From assembly GCA_035711865.1 (NCBI GenBank), contig DASTBT010000013.1:1-12382 (forward strand): a stretch of 12,382 bases of DNA. The letters run 5' to 3'. The position numbers were made by a program, and so were the translations under genes. The DNA is from JAOUEA01 sp035711865. GTDB lineage: Bacteria > Actinomycetota > UBA4738 > HRBIN12. Positions within the stretch are counted from its first letter, which is position 1. Each line of letters opens with the position of its first letter. Below, piece after piece: positions 1 to 7,554 of the stretch. The notes below the pieces were generated by a model, which was given only the letters and a program-made list of their open reading frames with translations, did no database searches and was not told the origin of the DNA.

Positions 1-589
1 GATCGATCCAGTGGTAGAGGCACCGGCGCTTCAACGCATCGTGCAGCTCGCGCGTGCGGTTCGAGGTCACGACCACGGCCGGAGACGTCTCGGCGGCGAC
101 GCGTCCGATCTCGGGCACGGTCACCGCGAACTCGCTCAGGATCTCGAGCAGGAACGCCTCGAACTCGTCGTCGGCTCGGTCGAGCTCGTCGACCAGCAGC
201 ACCGCTCGATCGCCCGCCCGGATCGCCGCGAGCAGCGGACGTTCCACCAGGAAGTCCTCGCCGAACAGGTCCTCGACGTGGGTCGCGGCGTCGGCGGCAT
301 CCATCGCGCGAACCGCGATCAGCTGGCGCGAGTAGTTCCACTCGTAGAGGGCCTGCGACGCGTCGATGCCCTCGTAGCACTGCAGCCGGATCAGCTCGCG
401 GCCCAGCAGCTCCGAGAGCGTCTTGGCCACCTCGGTCTTCCCCACGCCCGCCTCGCCCTCGAGCAGGAGCGGCTTCCCCAGCGAGATCGAGAGGTAGATC
501 GCGGTGGCGAGCCCGCGGTCGGCGAGGTAACGATGTTCTCCGAGCGCGCGCTCCAGCTCGTCGACGGAACCGAACGGGAAGCCTGACAT
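1..589 (-). CDS. coxD: CoxD-type MoxR family AAA+ ATPase, 3' end cut by window edge
   Basis: Reading the minus strand from ATG at 589 gives 196 residues with no stop before the window edge. Seen: Walker A GEAGVGKT (residues 45-52), an LQCYEGID segment (69-76), the YEWNYSRQL segment (82-90), Walker B LLVDELD (131-137), a sensor-1 Asn in SNRTRE (176-181) and the LKRRCLYHW arginine segment (186-194). This combination is characteristic of CoxD, the MoxR-type chaperone ATPase known to be needed to mature the CuSMo site of aerobic CO dehydrogenase. It acts in the cytoplasm, usually with a VWA-domain partner (CoxE) whose gene would lie just off the left edge. It starts 37 nt after the mscS stop. No Shine-Dalgarno is visible. 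Instead TACGCT (601-596) sits exactly six bases before the ATG, a typical leaderless arrangement. An in-frame GTG at 595 is the alternative start. Family assignment is firm; which of the two enzymes it serves is inferred. Confidence 0.85.
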   Translation of the reverse strand, partial: MSGFPFGSVDELERALGEHRYLADRGLATAIYLSISLGKPLLLEGEAGVGKTEVAKTLSELLGRELIRLQCYEGIDASQALYEWNYSRQLIAVRAMDAADAATHVEDLFGEDFLVERPLLAAIRAGDRAVLLVDELDRADDEFEAFLLEILSEFAVTVPEIGRVAAETSPAVVVTSNRTRELHDALKRRCLYHWID

Positions 590-595
590 GGCCAC

Positions 596-626
596 AGCGT
601 ACCGGTGGCGATCCTCGGTCACCGAG
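596..626 (-). promoter_or_regulatory. Candidate leaderless promoter and 6-1-6 palindrome upstream of coxD
   Basis: On the minus strand TACGCT (601-596) fits the actinobacterial -10 pattern TANNNT and is followed by six bases and then the coxD ATG, so transcription could start at the A of ATG. Just upstream lies CTCGGTCACCGAG (614-626), a perfect 6-bp inverted repeat around one base, overlapping the -35 zone and ending inside the mscS stop region. This could be an operator. The -35 match is poor, and the palindrome could be chance in GC-rich DNA. Confidence 0.3.
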
Positions 627-1517
627 CTAGAGGCCGACCCCGGTCCCGCCGAGCGAGGCGACGGCTCCGGTCACGGGCGGAACCTTGATGCCCTGCTCGG
701 TGATGCGGGCCGTGATGCGCTCCCGCAGGAAGCGCTCCGCCTCGAGACGGTTCCCAGGCGTGGTCTGGGCGACGACCCGCTCGACCTGCGCGACGTCGGT
801 GAGCTGCACGACGCCGAGCACCGACGGCGCCTCGCGCAGCCACGACTTCAACGGCTCTTCGTCGGCGAGCTGCTCCAGGAGCTGCTCGAGCGACTCACGC
901 ACACGGTCGGGATCCTCGGTGAGCGCCACCCGCACGTCGACGATCGCGCGCCCCCACCCCCGCGTCTTGTTGCTCGTCACCTGGATCGAGCCGTTCGGCA
1001 CGATGCTCAGCGTGCCGTCGTACTGGCGCACCGACGTGATCCGCAGGGTGAGCCCCTCGATCGTGCCGTTCACCGGGCCGCCCTCGGTCTGCAGCTCGAT
1101 CACGTCGCCCACGTCGAACTGTCCCTCGAGCGCGATGAACAGGCCCGCGAGCGTGTCGCGCACGAGCGTCTGGGCACCGAAGCCGAGCGCGACGCCGGCG
1201 ACCCCGGCGCTCGCGAACAGCGGCCCGAGGGGCACCCCGAACGCCGCCAGCACGTAGAAGAGGATCACGATCCACAGGATCACCTGAAGCGTGGTGGAGA
1301 CGAGCCCCGCGATCGTGGCGAGCCGGCGGCGCCTCGGCCCTTCCATCGAATCCTCGGCCGCGTCCTTGGCGCGTCGCTCGCACCGGCCGACCCACGCGCG
1401 CAGCAGGAACGTGACGACCAGCGCGATCGCGACCGTGAGCCCGAGCTTGATGCCCAGGTCGCGCCACCATTCCGCGGAGTAGCGGGCGACGTCGGACTGG
1501 AGCTGTGAGAACGGCAT
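627..1517 (-). CDS. MscS-family small-conductance mechanosensitive channel
   Basis: This 296-residue protein is a compact MscS-type channel, an inner-membrane pore that opens under membrane tension to release osmolytes. Seen: three hydrophobic segments at about 22-40, 68-91 and 98-128. The last is the Gly/Ala-rich pore helix with ASAGVAGVALGFGAQ followed by VRDTLAGLF, the family hallmark. The beta domain follows, with DVGDVIEL (135-142) and IVPNG (172-176), then an acidic helical C-terminal domain. Length matches the small YkuT-like members. Start: ATG at 1517 with only a weak purine stretch (TTGGGG) upstream. It lies 63 nt after the delta-60 repeat gene and 37 nt before coxD, on the same strand. 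Its link to CO oxidation, if any, is unknown; it may simply be a passenger in the block. Confidence 0.93.
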   Translation of the reverse strand: MPFSQLQSDVARYSAEWWRDLGIKLGLTVAIALVVTFLLRAWVGRCERRAKDAAEDSMEGPRRRRLATIAGLVSTTLQVILWIVILFYVLAAFGVPLGPLFASAGVAGVALGFGAQTLVRDTLAGLFIALEGQFDVGDVIELQTEGGPVNGTIEGLTLRITSVRQYDGTLSIVPNGSIQVTSNKTRGWGRAIVDVRVALTEDPDRVRESLEQLLEQLADEEPLKSWLREAPSVLGVVQLTDVAQVERVVAQTTPGNRLEAERFLRERITARITEQGIKVPPVTGAVASLGGTGVGL

Positions 1518-1580
1518 CGCCCCAATCCAACAGGTCGGGAACCGACGCCGTCAAAGGAAGACGGTGAACGGAGGGAACGG

Positions 1581-2936
1581 CTACCCGGCCCGGTACCGCG
1601 CGAGCGCGAACCGTCCGTCGATGCGGTCGCCGTTCACGCGATCGGCATCGCCCCCGACCACGATCCGACCGTCGGCCTGCAGCTCGACGGCGGCCGCGAA
1701 GGATCCCACCATGTCGTCCGGGCCTACCGGCGGGACGCCGCCTACGCGTGTGCGCAGCTTCCCGCCGTCGCCGAACGACGGATCGAGCGTGCCGTCCGGG
1801 CGGTAACGGGCGAGCGCGAACGTGGCGAGGCGCCCCCACATCGACCCCGCCACGCCGACCGCCACGATCTTCCCGTCGGCCTGGATCGCCACATCGCCCG
1901 CGCTGTCGTCCCATCGGGTGAAGTTCGTCCGGACCGTGCCGTCGCCGCCGAACGACGCGTCGAGCGATCCGTCGCCGAGGAAGCGGGCGACACCGAAGCT
2001 GCTCGTGTACTCGGCGGGACCACCTGCGTCGCCGACGACCACGATCCTGCCGTTCGGCTGGATCGCGACGCCGCCCGCCCAGTCGCCGCCCCCCTCCGTG
2101 CCCTTCGTGAGCTCCGCGGTCGCGACGCCGTCGCCCCCGAAGGCGCCCTCGGCCTGTCCGCCGGTCGTGAGCCTGACGACGGCGTACCCGTCGGATCCCG
2201 CCGCGGTCCACGAGCTTCCTGCGACGACGATCCTCCCGTCGGACTGGAGCGCGACGGCCGAGGTGACAGCGATCTCGCCGCCGACGTCGGAGGTCACGAT
2301 GCCGTCACCGTGGAAGGTGTCGTCGAGCGCCCCGAGCCGATCGAGCCGAGCGACCGCGAACCATGATGTGCCGAAGGCGGTTCCCACGACGACGATCCTC
2401 CCGTCGGGTTGGATGGCCACGTCCTCCCCGGTCTCGTCGTCTGCTGCACCGAAGTCGACGGTCGCGATGCCGTCCTCGCCGAAGGTGCGGTCGAGCGCGC
2501 CGTGGCGCCGGTAGCGAACGAGCGTGATCGTGTCGCGCGATGCGACGGTCCTGGTGCCGACGACGACGATCCTGCCGTTCGGCTGGATCGCGACCGCCGA
2601 CGCCGAATCCTCTCGCTTCGCGACGTCGGTAACGACCACGCCGTCGCCGCCGAAGCCGCGGTCCAGGCGGCCGCTGGCTCGGTACCGCACGACCGCGAAG
2701 CTCCCGTATCCGGACCGGGAGCTCGCTCGGCCGACGACGACGATCTTCCCGTTCGCCTGGATCGCGACGTCGGAGACGTTCTCGTTCCACGGGGTGAGGT
2801 TCGTGATCGCGGTCCCGTCGTGACCGAACGTGCGATCGAGGTCGCCGGGCGAAGCAGCGGCGGGCATCGCAGACGCCCAGACGAGCACGATCGCCAACGG
2901 GACCGCGAGCACACCGTTCCGTGCACGACGAGGCAT
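1581..2936 (-). CDS. Secreted delta-60 repeat protein, predicted seven-bladed beta-propeller
   Basis: The product has 451 residues. It opens with a Sec-type signal peptide (basic MPRRAR, a hydrophobic stretch to about residue 23, likely cleavage after PAAA near residue 28). The rest is seven tandem repeats of about 55-65 residues, each beginning LDxxFGxDG and carrying a DVAIQxDGRIVVVG core and a FAxxRYxxxG end. These are delta-60 repeats, known from secreted actinobacterial and other bacterial proteins and thought to form beta-propeller blades; seven would close a standard propeller. The last copy carries a short insertion. No anchor or enzymatic motif follows. The start at 2936 is chosen because AGAGGAG lies about eight bases upstream and the signal peptide begins there; an in-frame upstream extension to 3065 is not protein-like. 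It lies 88 nt after the methyltransferase gene and 63 nt before mscS. Ligand and role are unknown. Confidence 0.88.
   Translation of the reverse strand: MPRRARNGVLAVPLAIVLVWASAMPAAASPGDLDRTFGHDGTAITNLTPWNENVSDVAIQANGKIVVVGRASSRSGYGSFAVVRYRASGRLDRGFGGDGVVVTDVAKREDSASAVAIQPNGRIVVVGTRTVASRDTITLVRYRRHGALDRTFGEDGIATVDFGAADDETGEDVAIQPDGRIVVVGTAFGTSWFAVARLDRLGALDDTFHGDGIVTSDVGGEIAVTSAVALQSDGRIVVAGSSWTAAGSDGYAVVRLTTGGQAEGAFGGDGVATAELTKGTEGGGDWAGGVAIQPNGRIVVVGDAGGPAEYTSSFGVARFLGDGSLDASFGGDGTVRTNFTRWDDSAGDVAIQADGKIVAVGVAGSMWGRLATFALARYRPDGTLDPSFGDGGKLRTRVGGVPPVGPDDMVGSFAAAVELQADGRIVVGGDADRVNGDRIDGRFALARYRAG
2041..2594. repeat. Exact 29-bp direct repeat inside the delta-60 gene (2041-2069 and 2566-2594)
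   Basis: The two copies are identical over 29 bases and encode the conserved core (VAIQPNGRIVVVG) of the second and fifth repeats. A related but diverged version is seen near 2392-2420. Exact identity at third positions suggests copying or gene conversion between blades, or strong codon constraint. Confidence 0.8.
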
Positions 2937-3024
2937 CGACCGCTCCTCTCGTCGCTCCCATCGTGCCGCCGTGCGAGCTTCAGGGACACGACGATCGACC
3001 CTGAGATCAGGAGTCGGTCGGCGC

Positions 3025-3747
3025 CTATCCCTTCCGGAGCACGAAGGCGTACGAAGGCCCACCACCCTCGATGACGTCGTCGAGCCGCCATCCCGTGCCG
3101 AGGACGAGGCGTTCCAGCTCCGTCACCGACGTGAAGAGATAGTCGAACCAAGGGGTCGCGAGCCGCTGGAACCGGGCCCGGATCCTGACCTGGCCACCCA
3201 TCCGCCCCCGTTCGCGATTCCTTCGATGATAGGAACGATGCACGGCTGGCGCTCCGCGGTACGGGTCGACCGTGCTCGCGAGCAGCACCCCGTCGGGCCG
3301 TGTCAGTCTCGCGAAGCGACGGAGGAGCCACGGGGCGTGACGAGCATCGCGTAGCAAGCCGGCGTTGTTCCCGAACATCACGATCGAATCGAACGGACCG
3401 TCGGCGCGACGGACATCCGACGCGGCCATCGGCCGGACGTCCGCAGCGCCCCGTGCTCTCGCCGTGCGGACGGCGCCAGGCGAGACGTCGATCGAGACCA
3501 CCTCGCGTCCTCGAGGCTCGAGGTGGATCGCGACTCGGCCGGCTCCGCACCCGACGTCGAGCACGCGTCCGCGCGCGTTCCGAACCGCGCGGCGCTCATG
3601 GTGCGCCCAGCGACGGAACGGTGCGAGATAGTCGAACGAGTCGAGATCGACCAGGCCGTCGTCCCGCTCGATCACGAGGCGGCCGTCGTCACCCCTCAAG
3701 CGCGCGGACATCGCCGCCCCGAACGCGTCTTTCGACCGCGGGATCAT
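3025..3747 (-). CDS. Class I SAM-dependent methyltransferase
   Basis: The product has 240 residues. Seen: motif I VLDVGCGAG (62-70), the acidic residue closing strand beta-2 in SIDVS (D87), a motif near FDSIVMFGNNAGLL (119-132) and the post-motif RFARLTRPDGVLLAS (144-158). This is a complete seven-strand Rossmann methyltransferase of the Methyltransf_25 type, expected to be soluble and cytoplasmic. The substrate cannot be told; the Arg-rich region 163-195 is variable in this class. ATG at 3747 is preferred: GAGGGA lies upstream, and extending to 3981 would run antisense into coxM and give Arg/Pro-rich non-protein sequence. It follows coxM by 64 nt in the same direction and could be co-transcribed, but no cofactor-maturation role for a methyltransferase in CO dehydrogenase is established. 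Confidence 0.85.
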   Translation of the reverse strand: MIPRSKDAFGAAMSARLRGDDGRLVIERDDGLVDLDSFDYLAPFRRWAHHERRAVRNARGRVLDVGCGAGRVAIHLEPRGREVVSIDVSPGAVRTARARGAADVRPMAASDVRRADGPFDSIVMFGNNAGLLRDARHAPWLLRRFARLTRPDGVLLASTVDPYRGAPAVHRSYHRRNRERGRMGGQVRIRARFQRLATPWFDYLFTSVTELERLVLGTGWRLDDVIEGGGPSYAFVLRKG

Positions 3748-3811
3748 GGCCTGTCTTCCCTCGGACGCCTCGAACGCCGGCTCGACGAACGCCGTGGGCC
3801 CGGCGGCCGCG

Positions 3812-4633
3812 CTACCCGAGCGCCTCCTCGAGCGCGCGACGAACGAGCACCTTCGAGACCTCCTTGCGGTACTCGGCGCTCGCGAACGCGTCGGAGGGCG
3901 GCGCCGTGCCCTCGTCGGCCCGCGCCGACGCCGTGGCCGGATCGGCCCCACCCGCGAGCGCCTCCTCGACGCCGGCGGCACGCAACGGGGTCTCCCCCAT
4001 GTTCGTCAGCGCCACCGAGGCCGAGCCGTTCCGCTGCACGGCGGCGACCCCGACCATCGCCCAGTCGATCGCGCGGCGGTGGAACTTGATGTAGCTCCAC
4101 CCGCCGGTCGTCTTGGGCACCCGGATCTCGGCGAGCACCTCGTTCTGGGCGAGGTCGGCGTGGAACAGCCCCTTGAAGAAGTCCGCGGCCGCGACCGTCC
4201 GAACGGCGCCACCGGCGCCCCGTACGACGAACTCCGCCCCGAGCGCCAGCATGACCGTGCCCATGTCGCCGGCCGGGTCGGCGTGCGCGATCGATCCGCC
4301 GATCGTGCCCATGTGCCGCACCTGCGGATCGCCGACCTTCTGAGCCGTGTCGGCCACGATCGGGGCCGCCTGCTGCAACAGCTCGCTGTTGGCCACGTCG
4401 TGGTGCCGGGTGAGCGCGCCGATCGCGATCACGTCGGAGTCCTCGCGGATGTACGAGAGGTCGCCGATGCGGGCGATGTCGACCAGCAGCGAGGGCTGGG
4501 CGAGCCGGGTCTTCATCAGCGGAAGCAGCGAGTGCCCGCCCGCCAGGATCTTCGCGTCGTCGGCACCGCCGAGCAGCTCGATCGCGTGGTCGATCGACTC
4601 GGCCCGTTCGTACTCGAAGGGCGCCGGGATCAT
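3812..4633 (-). CDS. coxM: Form II CO dehydrogenase-type FAD subunit (medium, CoxM/CutM family)
   Basis: This 273-residue subunit passes electrons from the iron-sulfur subunit through FAD to an external acceptor. Seen: the two FAD-binding signatures of the molybdopterin-dehydrogenase FAD domain, AGGHS (31-35) and TIGGSIAHADPAGD (110-123), then the C-terminal CO_deh_flav_C region with YRKEVSKVLVRRAL near the end. Length is standard for CoxM. Its ATG overlaps the coxL stop in a TCAT/ATGA junction (4630-4633), implying translational coupling and 1:1 production. Gene order here is S-L-M rather than the M-S-L of canonical form I operons. It is clearly diverged from the second CoxM in this window, so the two are old paralogues. 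The natural substrate of the complex is uncertain, as for form II enzymes in general. Confidence 0.95.
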   Translation of the reverse strand: MIPAPFEYERAESIDHAIELLGGADDAKILAGGHSLLPLMKTRLAQPSLLVDIARIGDLSYIREDSDVIAIGALTRHHDVANSELLQQAAPIVADTAQKVGDPQVRHMGTIGGSIAHADPAGDMGTVMLALGAEFVVRGAGGAVRTVAAADFFKGLFHADLAQNEVLAEIRVPKTTGGWSYIKFHRRAIDWAMVGVAAVQRNGSASVALTNMGETPLRAAGVEEALAGGADPATASARADEGTAPPSDAFASAEYRKEVSKVLVRRALEEALG

Positions 4634-7005
4634 GCCGCACCCCCTGTTCCGTTCCGGGCGTCTCGGATCGCCCTCCAGACGGTCTCGGGCGTCGCCGGTC
4701 GGTCGATCTGGGTGACCCCCAGCGGGGTGAGGGCGTCGACGACCGCGTTCAGCACGGCCGGCGGCGAGGCGATCGTGCCCGTCTCGCCCACGCCCTTGAT
4801 GCCGAGCTCGTTCGTCGTCGAAGGCGTGCTGGTGGGCATCCCCACATCGATCGAGGGGACGTCAGGAGCCCCCGGGATCGCGTAGGTCGTCATGGTCGAC
4901 GACACGAGGTTGCCCTCGTCGTCGTAGACGGCCTCTTCGTACAGCGCCTCCGCGATGCCCTGGACCACGCCGCCGATCACCTGCCCCTCGGCCAGCATGG
5001 GGTTCAGGACCGTGCCGATGTCGTCGACCGCGACGTACTTCAACACGTCGACCTTGCCGGTCTCGGTATCCACCTCGACCGCGCAGATGTGCGCCCCGAA
5101 GGGGAACACGAGGTTCTCGGGGTCGAAGAACGCCGATCCCTCGAGCCCCGGCTCGACGCCGCTCGGCAGGTTGTGGGCGCGCCACGCGGCGAACGCGGTC
5201 TCGGGGATCGTCCTTGCGACGTCGGGTGCCCCCCGCAGACGGAACGCCCCGTCCTTCCACTCCACCTCGTTCTCGGGGACCTCGAGCTCGTGCGCCGCGA
5301 TCTTCCTGGCCTTCTCGCGGACCCGTGCCGCGGCCTGGGCGATCGCGGGCGTGCCGACGGCAGCTCCACGGCTCCCGTAGGTGTCCCACCCGTTCGGGGA
5401 GATGTCGGTGTCGCCGAAGAGGACCTCGACGTCCTCCACCTTGAGCCCGAGCTCGTCGGCCGCGACCTGCGCGTAGACGGTCTCGCCGCCCTGCCCGTGG
5501 GGGGTGGCCCCCGTGATCACCACGACCTTGCCCGTCGGATGGCACCGCACCGTCGCGGCCTCCCAGCCGCCGCCCGCGTACTGCAACACGTTGCCGATCA
5601 CCTTCGACGGTCCCCAGCCGCAGTTCTCCAGGTAGGTGGAGAATCCGATCCCGATCTGCCGCACGTCCTTCGCGTCCCGCCGGGCCTGCTGTTCCTTCCG
5701 CATCTGCTCGAGATCGAACATCTCGAGCGCCGCGTCGAGCGTGGCGGGGTAGTTGCCGGAGTCGATCATCAACCCGCCGATCGACTGCGTGGCCTCGGTG
5801 AACGGCGGCATGAAGTTCATGCGTCGGATCTCGACGACGTCCTTTCCCACGCGGCGTGCGAGGGCGTCCATCGCTCGCTCGATCGCTTGGGTCGATTCCG
5901 GCCGCCCCGCACCGCGGTACGCGTCCACGGGCGTCGTGTTCGTGTACACACCCGTGATGCTCACGTGGTAGGCCTCGCCCATGTACGCGCCGCAGTACAG
6001 GAATCCGCCCAGGACGGGCGTGCCCGGTGCGATGATCCGCAGGTACGCCCCCATGTTCGCGAGGATGTTGGCCCGGTACCCCAAGATCTTGCCGTCCTCG
6101 TCGGCGGCGATCTCCATCTCCTGCAGCTGGTCTCGGCCGTGGTGCGTGGCGACGTAGTTCTCCGAACGCGTCTCCACCCACTTGATCGGTCGCCCGAGCT
6201 TCTTGGCGACCGCCAGAGCGAGCGCCTCCTCCGGGTAGACCTGGAGCTTGGATCCGAACCCACCGCCGACGCGGGGCGCCACGATGCGGAGCTTGGACTC
6301 GGGGATCCCCGTCGCGAGCGCCATCGCGGTGCGAAGGACGTGGGGGATCTGGGTGGAGCTCCACATCGTGAAGTGGCCCGAGGCGGCGTTCGGCTCGACC
6401 AGGATCGCCCGTGGCTCGATCGCGTTCGGGACCTGCCGCTGGATGCGATATCGCTCCCGCACGACCACCGGCGCGTTCGCGAACACCTCGTCGACCTTGC
6501 CGTTGGTCAGGCTCCACGTGTAACTCTCGTTCGTGCCGAAGTCGTCGTGAACGATCGGCGCCCCGTGCTCCGTCGCGACCTCGACGTCGGTGACTGCGGG
6601 CAACGGGTCGTAGTCCACATCGACCACCTCGGCCCCGTCCATCGCGGCCCCCCGCGACTCGGCGAGCACGACCGCCACGCCGTCACCCTGATACCGGGCC
6701 TTGTCGGTGGTCAGCGGCATGTGCGGAGCGTTCTTGAGATCGTCGGTGACCGGCCACGCCATCAGCAACGGGCCGGCCCACTCGAAGTCGCTACCGGCGA
6801 AGGCCGCGACGACGCCCGGGACCTCGAGCGCCTTGGAGACGTCCACGCCCTTGATCCGCGCGTGCGCGAAGGGGCTCCGCACCACCGACATCCACAGCAT
6901 CCCGGTCACCGACAGGTCGTCGGTGTACCGTCCTCGCCCGGTCAGGAGCTCCGGATCCTCCTTGCGCAGGACCGGCTGTCCGACGTACTTCTCGGTCGTC
7001 GCCAT
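4630..7005 (-). CDS. coxL: Form II CO dehydrogenase-like molybdenum hydroxylase, large (Mo-MCD) subunit
   Basis: This complete 791-residue catalytic subunit belongs to the xanthine dehydrogenase family. Seen: the N-terminal a/b hammerhead start with RKEDPELLTGRGRYTDD (14-30) and RSPFAHA (43-49); SSTQIPH (216-222); RVGGGFGSK (245-253); the active-site loop AYRGAGR (362-368); HGQGGETVYAQ (503-513); and the catalytic-base Glu741 in KGVGETGT. Form I CO dehydrogenases carry AYxCSFR in that loop, whose Cys binds Cu. Here the Cys is absent, which defines a form II protein. Whether form II enzymes oxidise CO physiologically is disputed, so another aldehyde, purine or aromatic substrate is possible. 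GAGGAGGGG lies about seven bases before the ATG at 7005. coxS ends 13 nt upstream and coxM overlaps downstream. Assembly needs MCD cofactor from the Moco pathway plus XdhC-type delivery. Confidence 0.95.
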   Translation of the reverse strand: MATTEKYVGQPVLRKEDPELLTGRGRYTDDLSVTGMLWMSVVRSPFAHARIKGVDVSKALEVPGVVAAFAGSDFEWAGPLLMAWPVTDDLKNAPHMPLTTDKARYQGDGVAVVLAESRGAAMDGAEVVDVDYDPLPAVTDVEVATEHGAPIVHDDFGTNESYTWSLTNGKVDEVFANAPVVVRERYRIQRQVPNAIEPRAILVEPNAASGHFTMWSSTQIPHVLRTAMALATGIPESKLRIVAPRVGGGFGSKLQVYPEEALALAVAKKLGRPIKWVETRSENYVATHHGRDQLQEMEIAADEDGKILGYRANILANMGAYLRIIAPGTPVLGGFLYCGAYMGEAYHVSITGVYTNTTPVDAYRGAGRPESTQAIERAMDALARRVGKDVVEIRRMNFMPPFTEATQSIGGLMIDSGNYPATLDAALEMFDLEQMRKEQQARRDAKDVRQIGIGFSTYLENCGWGPSKVIGNVLQYAGGGWEAATVRCHPTGKVVVITGATPHGQGGETVYAQVAADELGLKVEDVEVLFGDTDISPNGWDTYGSRGAAVGTPAIAQAAARVREKARKIAAHELEVPENEVEWKDGAFRLRGAPDVARTIPETAFAAWRAHNLPSGVEPGLEGSAFFDPENLVFPFGAHICAVEVDTETGKVDVLKYVAVDDIGTVLNPMLAEGQVIGGVVQGIAEALYEEAVYDDEGNLVSSTMTTYAIPGAPDVPSIDVGMPTSTPSTTNELGIKGVGETGTIASPPAVLNAVVDALTPLGVTQIDRPATPETVWRAIRDARNGTGGAA

Positions 7006-7018
7006 CTCGATCCCCTCC

Positions 7019-7495
7019 TCAGGCCTTGGCGCCGCTCATCGAGCCGGCGGCGTCGAGGATCGACGTCACGATGTTCTGGTAGCCCGTGCACCGGCAGAGG
7101 TTGCCCTCGAGCGCCTCGCGGACCTCCTCCTCGGTCGGCGACGGGTTCTCCTGCAGATAGCTCGCCGCGGCCATCACCATGCCGGGCGTGCAGTAGCCGC
7201 ACTGCAGGCCATGGTTGCGGTGGAACGCGTCCTGGATCGGATGCATCGTGTCGCCGTCGGCCATGGCCTCGATCGTCGTGACCTCGTGGCCCTCGGCCTG
7301 CGCGGCCAGCAGCGTGCAGCTCTTCACGGACTCGCCGTCGAGGAGCACGGTGCACGATCCGCACGTCGAGGTGTCGCACCCCACGTTGGTCCCGGTGAGC
7401 CCGAGGTTCTCCCTCAGGAAGTAGACGAGCAGCGTGCGTGGCTCGACGTCGGCCTCGCGCGACTGCCCGTTCACGGTCACGGACACGTTCGTCAC
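7019..7495 (-). CDS. coxS: Form II CO dehydrogenase-type iron-sulfur subunit (small, CoxS family)
   Basis: This 158-residue protein holds two [2Fe-2S] clusters that relay electrons from the Mo centre to FAD. Seen: the plant-ferredoxin-type cluster with Cys40, 45, 48 and 60 (GCDTSTCGSC...SC) and the helical-domain cluster with Cys99, 102, 134 and 136 (CGYC...CRC). All eight ligands are present. Start: GTG at 7495, with AAGGGGG six bases upstream and NVSVTVNG immediately after, matching family N-termini. A second in-frame GTG at 7486 would remove three residues. The reading frame stays open upstream to 7852, but that extension overlaps the preceding gene antisense-like and is not part of CoxS. 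coxL follows after 13 nt. Confidence 0.94.
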   Translation of the reverse strand: MTNVSVTVNGQSREADVEPRTLLVYFLRENLGLTGTNVGCDTSTCGSCTVLLDGESVKSCTLLAAQAEGHEVTTIEAMADGDTMHPIQDAFHRNHGLQCGYCTPGMVMAAASYLQENPSPTEEEVREALEGNLCRCTGYQNIVTSILDAAGSMSGAKA

Positions 7496-7554
7496 GGACT
7501 TCCCCCTTCCCGCGGCGGTGCCTGCCGATCGGACCTGGCGTGGTCGGAACCCGG

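Noticed and set aside
588..1508. A plus-strand 306-codon open frame opposite mscS.
   Set aside because: It is an Asp/Arg/His-rich shadow of the channel gene, with no hydrophobic segments or motifs.
1548..1564. Short hairpin (CCGTC/GACGG, 7-base loop) between the delta-60 gene and mscS, considered as a terminator.
   Set aside because: It has only five base pairs and no T-run on the minus strand; hairpins of this size are common by chance here.
2980..3004. Six-bp inverted repeat (TCAGGG/CCCTGA, 13-base loop) before the delta-60 gene.
   Set aside because: It is too short for a confident operator or terminator, with no promoter elements beside it.
2937..3065. N-terminal extension of the delta-60 protein.
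   Set aside because: It would bury the signal peptide inside the protein and ignores the good Shine-Dalgarno before 2936.
3748..3981. N-terminal extension of the methyltransferase frame.
   Set aside because: It is Arg/Pro-rich, overlaps the end of coxM on the same strand in a different frame, and the fold is complete from Met at 3747.
3746..4885. A plus-strand 379-codon open frame opposite coxM.
   Set aside because: Its composition is an Arg-rich shadow, and coxM on the minus strand is complete with both FAD motifs.
5089..7281. A 730-codon open frame on the plus strand opposite form II coxL and coxS.
   Set aside because: The translation is Arg/Pro/His/Asp-rich with no family motifs, while the other strand encodes every CoxL motif. 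Long antisense frames are expected where GC-rich third positions suppress stops.
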